Assembly (NCBI GenBank): GCA_014706295.1
Contig: JACSVZ010000022.1
Coordinates: 7,582,830 to 7,646,829 of the forward strand
Direction of reading: 5' to 3'
From: Lycocorax pyrrhopterus obiensis
Lineage: Eukaryota > Chordata > Aves > Passeriformes > Paradisaeidae
DNA: 64,000 nt
In this document: piece after piece, positions 56,891 through 64,000 of the stretch
Layout: each line of letters opens with the position of its first letter
Numbering within the stretch: position 1 is the stretch's first letter
Notes under the pieces: model-generated
Told to the model about the DNA's origin: nothing
The model's database searches: none
Seen by the model: the letters and a program-made list of their open reading frames with translations, nothing else
Translations under genes and position numbers: made by a program

Positions 56891-59800
56891 CACTGTTCCA
56901 TACACAGAGGTTAAGCTCCCGTGATACTTTTCCCTCAGCAGTGAATTCATTGCTGCCTGTGCCTTCCCTGAGTGCGTGGTGCAGCTGCTGTGCCATACAC
57001 TGGACCACTGACATTATTTTGGTTAGAAAAAAAAACAAGAAAAGGGTGCGTTTGCACCCCACAGGCTGATGCAGCCACACAAAGAAGCAGAAATAGCTGT
57101 GGCAGAGGTGTGGGACCAAAGGAGGGGTCCTGGGGGAGCTTCTCACCCCACATCTAGGCTGTGGTACTTTGCCACTGTGCCTGGCTCTTTCACACCCAGA
57201 ATACATTAGCCAGTGCAATTAAAGAAACAGGAAAAACACATGTTAACAATTTTCTTACTGCAGACTTGTCAGGCTTTTATTTATTACTTTTTACTCCCTG
57301 TGAAATGTGATTATTCATTGGTAAGATTTCGAAGCTTTTTGTAATGAGTAAGGAAGAGAAAAATCCCTTTGGTTTGCTACACAAGTTCATCAGAATGGTG
57401 ATCAGCCACATAAACACATACCCCTCTACCCCTTCCCATACCCGTGCATTAGCTCACAGCTGTGTGGATATAGGCTTTGAGAGCTGAATAACCCATTAAT
57501 CTCCACGTGGAAAATCAATAAATTGAAAATAATTAGCTGGCTATGAGAAGAAGCAAAGAATCAGACAGCTGTTATTTAAAGCATGACTTAGGCATGTAGA
57601 AACAAGGTATAACAAGACATACAGGGAGCAGAGAAGGGAGGGGGGAAGGACAGGAGGATTTGAAAGGAAGAATGGAGTGGTGAATGCTGAGGCGCTGAAA
57701 TGTGTGTTTATGTACAACCCATTCCAAGCAGCTCCATACCAGCAGCGTTCTGCAGCGAGGGCTGTGCAAGGACCAGCAACCCCCTGGATGAAACTGCTCA
57801 CTAACAGGGATGGAAGGGCTCCAGCAGTCACCAGCAATGGAAAAGGGAACAAAATTCCAGCCACTGTCAACAGGCATTGTCATGATTTGATTCATCTCCA
57901 AGTAGGCAGACAGCAGGGGCTGCAGGGGGAGTACAGAAACAGCAGCAGGACGGACACAGGAATGAGCCACAGCCACCCTGGGCAGCCCCAGCAGTGCAGA
58001 CACTGAATGGGTCAGGCACAACTTGTCCCTCTCCTCCCTCCTGCTCCGTGTCACACTGACTTGGTGACAACTGCTGAATAAAAACGCTCTGAGAGAAACA
58101 GACGAAGAGAACGAGAAGAATGTGCCTCACCAGTGGGGAGACGAAAACAACAGCACGCTGAGACAGATCAGCAATGCACCAAACTGCTCCGAGCTCAGCT
58201 ATGACAGATGGTCTCATGAAGGGATATTCCAGCTGAGCTCTTGAGTGCATTATTTTTAGGCTGAGATTTAACACCCATGTCCCTGGCCAAACCAGGGATT
58301 CTAGGCACAGTTTTGAGTACTGAAACGCAAGAAACTTTACAAATTATTTTGCATTTTGTTTATGGTGGAAGCTCCATGGCACTCATTATGAGAAAAAATA
58401 TACAGAACCTGAACTAGAAAACTGCTAGACAAGGTACAACTCCTAGATAGAAACCAACACAGAGAAAATTCCTTGTGGAGACAGAGACTGTTTAGAGCGA
58501 GAGATTAAAGCAGAAGCACGACAGGCCAGATCCAAGGATGCTCTGAGAAGGATAAGTGTTAACTGGAATAAAGAATTTCATTTGTTTGAAGAAAAAAAGT
58601 ATCTCACCTTCCTTGCACGTTGCTGATCAGAGCATGAAGCAGGTGACCACATTTTCCAGGAGCCTGAAACAAGACCTTTGAGGGCATTACACACTTAATT
58701 ATCATTTAATTTAGCATTAAATTTAGATTTAAGTTCTCCAGGAAAGCCTACCAAGACTTCTGTCAGTCCACCTGAGATGACAGAGCAGTGATAAAGCTCT
58801 GCCTCTCTCCAAGGGGCTTCCTGTGGTCACCCACCACCATTTCTGTGTGGGGAGAGACACGACATGTAAGGGGATTCCCAATTTCTATATTCAGCTAAGC
58901 ATGAATATGACAGCTGGTATAAAACTGTAAAGTATGAAGGATAGGAGAGGCATCTACTTACAAGGCTGCTCAAAACTCAGGAGTTTCTATCTTGAGGCTG
59001 GTATAGCTTTGAGCTCAGATTTCCAGCTTTGAGCTTCTAGCTAGAGGCTGGATACAAAAGGGCCTGTTACCTTTCCCTCTCTGTATCTGCAAGCACTGGT
59101 GAGCAAGTTCTACCACATGCAGGCTCATTAATCTGTTTAGATTAAGGTCAGGAAAGGAGCCACCGAGCTCTGGGATGACTTAGGAGCTGCTCTTGAGGAA
59201 AAGATCTGGAAGCAGTTGTCTAAAAATTAGTGACTGTCCCAAACCATGGAGGGAATCAAGTTTTCATGTCCCGGTATTGACATATCCCAGATCTGTAGAG
59301 GAGGCTGGATTTAAAGCAAATTGTCTTGTTAGACTGGAGTTGCTTTATTCATCTCTATGCTCTGCTTTCTCAGGCTAACAGTGCTTTTCTCCTCTATTAA
59401 TCTCGCTTTCACTGACTGTTCAAAGCCTGGAGTTTTTTCTTGCACAGCCCTTCAAACCTCTGAAAATCACAGTCTACTTCTTGCAGACCTCTACAAGCAT
59501 TACATTATCTAGAACTGTGAAGACTAATCCCTCCTAAATACAACCACTGCCTTCTCATTACTCTACACTACCAACTTCTCTTTCCAGATTTAATGACACA
59601 TCTATGCCATTTCTCCTCATTTATAGGAATAATCTTGGGGCCTTATCAAAATGTGTTCACTACAGGGCAAAAATCAGGTTTACAAACCTTTAAGTGCAAA
59701 ATTCATGCCTTTATACATAGCCTAATGATGACGGGAGAGAGGCAGCAATGGCACAGTTAGATCAAATTACAAAATCAGGGATATTGGGATGGTTTTTATT

Positions 59801-62297
59801 CCAACCGCTTCAGCCACCCAGACAAGGAAAGGACTCCAATTCCAGGCTGTGGGTTAATGCTTACTCTGGGGCTGGTTTAGAGCAAGGGGAAGGGGAGGTG
59901 TTTCATCATCTCCACTTTCTAAATACAGTGTTTCCTGGGATTTTTCATTTTATTAGGTAGGATGACAGTTTGTTCTGCCTTTCTTTTGATATCCAAAGCT
60001 ACTGTATTTGCCCTTCTCACTCAAAAGTCTGTATGACTGCACTCGTGTTAAGGGAACAGATAAAAACATGAATACTTCTACTCTGAAAAGGCTGCTTTTA
60101 ATAGTTTGGATGGATCTATTCGACTAACTACAGAGAAGAGGACAAAAAAGATTGGGTTACAATAGGAAATAAAAGGACTTGTCAGGGAAGAAGGGGATAA
60201 AAAGAGCAGCTGAATTATAAGGGCGAAGGCTGTGCTGGTTCTCCACTCTGACTCTGTGCTGTAGGAAATAAGTAAAAATGCAGAAAGAAAACCAACAGGC
60301 TCCAGAAAGTAAATAAACCTGTCTGTGATATGTGAGCCTCATCAAACATAAAAAACAAGGACTCAGAAAGAGGGGGTTGCAGTAAGGACTAGAATGACTC
60401 AGGCAAGTAGAAGAATGACAGCAAAGGCTGTATCAGGTTGAAGAAGAAATCTGGCCAACTCCAGTCAGCTAAAAACTTGTCCCTCAGCCCTCCTCCCTGC
60501 CTGAAGAGAGGCTGCTTCGGGGGCCAAAGCAAACCTGATGTTGGGAAGGCTCCAGCATCTCTGCTTGGAGCAATAACCTTGTCCAGGATTATCCTCTAAC
60601 TGTGTTTCTACTTCACTCACACTTCCAGCCACCAAGAAAAAATAAAATAGAATTAAATTACAAGAGAAAAAAGCCTGGGTTGGAGCAAATCACCAGACTT
60701 CTGCTTCTGAAAAGCTTCAAACTCCCCCAGTGCAGTTGTGTCTGGGTGACAGAGCCCAGGACCTGCTGAAAAGCGCTCCTTGGGAGTACAAGTCCAGACA
60801 GCTTTGCCAAGCCTGGGGAGCAACAACTGCACTCCCTGAGCAATCCAAAGCCCAGCAGTTTCTCAAACAGCAGCCAGCGCGAGGCTGTTACTGAACGTAC
60901 CCTGCTCCTGCCTCCAGCCCCTGGGCAGCAGCACGGCTGCAAGTAGAGTCTTGTGGTGGAGGGAAGAGAGAGACGGGAGAGCTCCCAGACTGACAAGCAG
61001 GTTTTGCGGTTTTGTTTAAGATGCTGAATCAGAGTTTCGCCTGGAGGGGGGGCAGAAGGGGATGGCTCATGGTTGGCAGGTGCCTGCAGGAGCGCTGGGG
61101 CTGGCCTATCTCGGAGCCTGGCACACAGCCCCGCTTGGCTGGTTTCTGGTGCTCCGAAGGGAGTGAACGTCACCGTCAGACCCGAGCGTGCTTGTTCTTG
61201 TCGTGTGGCCCTACCAACAAGGGAAGGCTCCTTTGAACAAATCTGCAGCAATTTGAAGAGATAATGAAATTCAGCATCCACCCAGGCTGCTAAGTATGCT
61301 GAATTGTGAAAGGTCCAGAGCTAAGTTTTGTCCTGCCAAATTGTCCCTCTCTGCCTCCAAGAGCAGCTTCCGGAGTTGATGGCACAGCCCAGGTCCTGGC
61401 AATCCCTTTGTGGGGATGAACAGTTGCTCTGTATGACCACAAATGGTACAAACACAAGAAGCACTTCTTGGTCATTGAATGCAGAGTGGAAGAGTGTCAC
61501 GCAAGCCTGTTACCAGCTCAGAAACAACTGTGAAACAGTTCAAACAATCAAGAAAACACTGAACATCCAAAATGGGGATGGGCTGAATTTCCATCAGAAG
61601 CACATCCATATTCTGCCCACTGCAGGGAGCACTGGCAAACTTCTCACCATTTGGCAGCACTTCAATTATGGACTGCAGGGAGCTGGTCTGTAATTTGCTG
61701 CCTTTGCCATGGCTCATTCTCATCAGTCCGGTCTTGTTGCACCATCGAGGGATGTACCTGTGCTTCCTGCCCTGTGCTGCAGTGCCAGCTCACTAGATGG
61801 TGTGTAACGATGCTGTGCCGGGCCTAAGGAAGCAAATCAGGAACACGCTGAGAAGAGGAAGTAGAAATAAGATGGTTTAGCTCCAGGAGGAGAAGGTTAG
61901 AGCAGGAGCAATGCCTTCAGGTCAAGATCAGGTGCGGGAGCAGAGCTGATTGAGGAAAGACTTCATAGCTCCCAGTGACCGTATTATGCCAAGTTTAAAC
62001 CAAGCTTTTTGTGCCCTCACTTCCTCATGTATTAAAATTCACCAGGAAGATAAATAGTTACTCCATTGCCATCTGGTTTTATTCTGCTAGATAATGTAAT
62101 CAAGGCTATTCTATACACGAGAAATATCGCTTAACTAAATATCATCCAAAACACAACCTACGGATTTTCGAAAGTCACCATTATTTGTTGACATTTGAGT
62201 CTGAAGCAGCTGGACCAAGACAGCCCAGGTTACAAACCAGGCATTTCTCTGCACTTTCACTACTGCTTGAAAACTCCCATGAAAGTTCTTTCTTTTT

Positions 62298-62324
62298 CTA
62301 AAAGAAAAGAAAAGAAAAAAAGTA
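62298..62324. repeat. (AAAAG)n purine-rich tract
   Basis: A run of aaaag units. A related aaaagaag tract occurs about 95 bp downstream (62417-62444), giving a locally purine-rich plus strand. Confidence 0.85.
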
Positions 62325-62585
62325 GCTGCTGAAATAGAAATTTCTTTTCTTCATTTTCTTAGAGAAGCTGCAGTTTGGATTTAGGGATGATTTATTTTCC
62401 AGATTTCAGGAAACTGAAAAAAAGAAGAAAAGAAGAAAAGAAGTATTTATGTTTGGGTAAAACCTTGCTTTGTTTTAATGTAATATCTCTTCCCTGCAAA
62501 AATAAGGCATAAATACTGCAAATACTTTTTGCATTGGCTGAAATTTTCGTTAGGAACCAACAAGCACATAAAGGAACACACTCTC

Positions 62586-62696
62586 AATCAAGTTCAGTGA
62601 CTTGCCCAAAGCCACAAGGACAAAACAGCAAAGCAAATCACCAAGCACTGAGATCCAAACCCCATGCTCTGCTCTGGCCACTGGACCTGGCAGATC
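62586..62696 (-). repeat. MIR-type SINE fragment, antisense
   Basis: The string 'gttcagtgacttgcccaaag', then ccacaaggacaaaacagcaa, 'actgagatccaaaccccatg' and 'ctctgctctggccactggac', follows the reverse complement of a reptile-bird MIR ('aagtgacttgcccaaggtcacacagcaagtc...cagtcctgtgctctaaccactggacca'). About 110 bp aligns in order, and it is one of the two clearest MIR copies here. Confidence 0.75.
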
Positions 62697-62761
62697 CCAA
62701 TTAGCGACAAGGACACGAGATCCACCAAAGATAAGTGGGCCCAGCTGAGTGTCGGACTCTG

Positions 62762-62890
62762 CTAAGTCTGCCTCAGGGTGGTAATGTGGGTGGTGCAGAA
62801 TTTGTCAAACAAGATGTTCACAATGATCTCCCCGAGCACAGCGGAGAAAAAAATGAAGACAACCCTACCATAAAGTGACACATAATTCAG
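62762..62890 (-). CDS. Candidate terminal exon, hydrophobic C-terminus, gene not recognised
   Basis: On the minus strand a pyrimidine-containing stretch ends in the acceptor-like tttcacttcag at 62891. It is followed by 43 in-frame codons ending in TAG at 62762-62764. The peptide begins LNYVSLYGRV, has one probable membrane segment (VVFIFFSAVLGEIIVNILF) and ends FCTTHITTLRQT. The last 30 or so codons strongly favour C or G at the third position (for example gtg ctc ggg gag atc), unlike the surrounding AT-rich DNA. The stretch lies between two MIR fragments. The open frame continues upstream to an ATG at 62992 (76 codons in total), so it may also be a stand-alone chance frame. The protein family was not recognised. 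Confidence 0.22.
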   Translation of the reverse strand: MNYVSLYGRVVFIFFSAVLGEIIVNILFDKFCTTHITTLRQT

Positions 62891-63020
62891 CTGAAGTGAA
62901 ACACACTCATACAACAGCGGAGAATAACTCATTCCCCTTAGGCAAAACTCATCCAAAAAGCTAATAATGAAAACTGGAGGACTCCAAACCATTATTTTTA
63001 CTTTGCAGGCCAGCAGCAGG

Positions 63021-63140
63021 GGTAGCTTATGTGGTTAGCAGCTGACTCTGGAGTTTTATTCTGGTTTTCACCACTAACTCCCTGACTGATCTTGCAGCGT
63101 CACTGTCCTGGGCCTCAGCTTACTGATCAGTGGGATGTGG
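63021..63140 (+). repeat. MIR-type SINE fragment, sense
   Basis: Ordered blocks ggtagcttatgtggttagca, gctgactctggagttttatt, 'ctggttttcaccactaactc', cctgactgatcttgcagcgt and 'cactgtcctgggcctcagct' match MIR ('tagcatagtggttaagagcacggactctggagccagactgcctgggttc...gtgtgaccttgggcaagtcac...gtgcctcagtttcc'). The copy is in the opposite orientation to the MIR fragment about 325 bp upstream. Confidence 0.8.
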
Positions 63141-64000
63141 GCGTAGGTCGATTACAGAATATTTAAGTCATACGTGCAAAATATTCAGGATGAATATGGG
63201 TGGGTCTGGATGTTGAGGCACATGGTTCTGTACCGGTTGTCCAGACAGATCCTTGAAATTGTGAAGTAACTCACATGCTTCAAGCTTCTGCAAGAAAAAA
63301 GAGAGAATACACCTGCAAATGTATGGGATGCAGAGCTCAGATTTGCTGGTGTCAGTGGTTATGACTCAGAAATCATGGGAAAGAGGTCAATGCCTTAACA
63401 ACAGCCCATTTTAACATGCACTCTGCTCTGTAGCTTGGGAATGGAATACAAATGCAACTCTTTCTTGGAAGGTCATTGAATTGAGCTGAACTGACCCAAC
63501 CAGTTACTATTGGCTTGTGGAAAAACCGTGGACAGCAATATTTATGATGATTGCCCTGACAGGCTGAATAATTGCTTTGCAGCTAAAATGCTAAAAGCAA
63601 TGGAGCTGGGTTTTCAAAAGAAGTGTTTCATCAGAGCTTCCTGAATAAAATAATTGTGGGAAGTAACTGGAAAATGGAGCTGGTGTCTGGATTTGTGTTC
63701 ATATATGTGTGTGTATATATATGCACAGATATTTCTGTATACATTTATAAAGCAGCGCAGATCAGGAAAGAGAACAAAGCAATCTCTTCAGACTGAAGGA
63801 TTCTTCCTGAATGTGTTTGTTACCACTGTCATTAGAATTATTGTTTCAGTGGTAGCAATCCTATAAATAAACATATTTTCTGGGACCAAAAATGTACAAA
63901 TCAGATGAGTAATCCATGGGATAGAGTACTCAGTATAGTCTATAGAATAAAACTACAGCTTTTAATATATACTTTAAGAGTTAATGAATAGTAAAAATAA
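63141..64000. other. Non-coding DNA, no gene seen
   Basis: AT-rich unique sequence with a short imperfect TG/TA tract at about 63706-63724. An open frame from 63654 (70 codons) has no recognised features. Confidence 0.5.

Larger units (their letters stand above)
52391..62585. other. Gene-free DNA, about 10 kb
   Basis: Mostly unique sequence. Stop-poor, GC-richer patches occur at about 55125-55490, 57540-58270 and 60658-61281; their open frames (up to 207 codons, minus strand at 60658-61281) show no domain I recognise. A T run lies at about 56353-56367. The block 56590-56890 is AT-rich and enhancer-like. Purine-rich AAAAG repeats occur at 62298-62324 and 62417-62444. An LTR or other passerine endogenous retrovirus remnant could not be confirmed or excluded by eye. 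Confidence 0.5.

Noticed and set aside
57540..58290. Possible solo LTR of an endogenous retrovirus
   Set aside because: No convincing TG...CA ends, target duplication, primer-binding site or coding remnant could be identified by eye.
60658..61281. 207-codon minus-strand open frame, the longest in the window
   Set aside because: Lies in a GC-richer stop-poor patch with other open frames overlapping. Low-complexity P/S/L-rich composition and no family resemblance.

Overview
This is vertebrate genomic DNA, almost certainly from a bird and probably a songbird. The clearest evidence is a set of CR1 retrotransposon 3' ends, in both orientations, carrying the avian tail signature (a stretch reading like 'aaggtcccttccaacccaaaccattctatgattct', or its reverse complement). 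Base composition is moderately AT-rich and coding content is minimal. There are short microsatellites but no Alu, B1 or mammalian L1, and nothing resembles bacterial, phage or viral gene organisation. The species and locus cannot be named from the sequence alone.

No complete gene is recognisable. None of the longer open frames (up to about 207 codons) resembles a protein family I know, and most lie in stop-poor, GC-richer patches where several frames are open at once. The window reads as intergenic or deep-intronic DNA. Two minus-strand stretches are worth testing as exons: 31223-31384, a 162-nt open frame with a good acceptor and donor, and 62762-62890, a 43-codon hydrophobic tail ending in TAG. 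Both are inference and neither could be assigned to a gene.

The best-supported content is repeats of two age classes. (1) Eight CR1 fragments: 201-315, 17045-17098, 17222-17362, 22672-22893, 25256-25380, 45594-45652, 48723-48813 and the best copy, 44019-44477. (2) A much older layer of MIR-type SINE fragments (17462-17565, 22325-22394, 45195-45285, 51670-51873, 62586-62696, 63021-63140) and self-complementary repeats of the kind seen in turtle, crocodile and bird DNA (5322-5424, 34880-34945, 39745-39824, 52130-52214, 52276-52390).

Microsatellites include (GATG)n at 47549, (GT)n at 41810, (TA)n at 21679 and 48689, and (CT)n followed by an A run at 19895. A strong imperfect hairpin lies at 44740-44826. 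Several AT-rich blocks dense in homeodomain-like, octamer-like and AP-2-like motifs (4850-5320, 33060-33460, 34240-34690, 36590-36770, 47690-47960, 56590-56890) look like candidate conserved non-coding or enhancer DNA. That impression is from base texture only and needs an alignment. I did not find a novel multi-gene biological system here.
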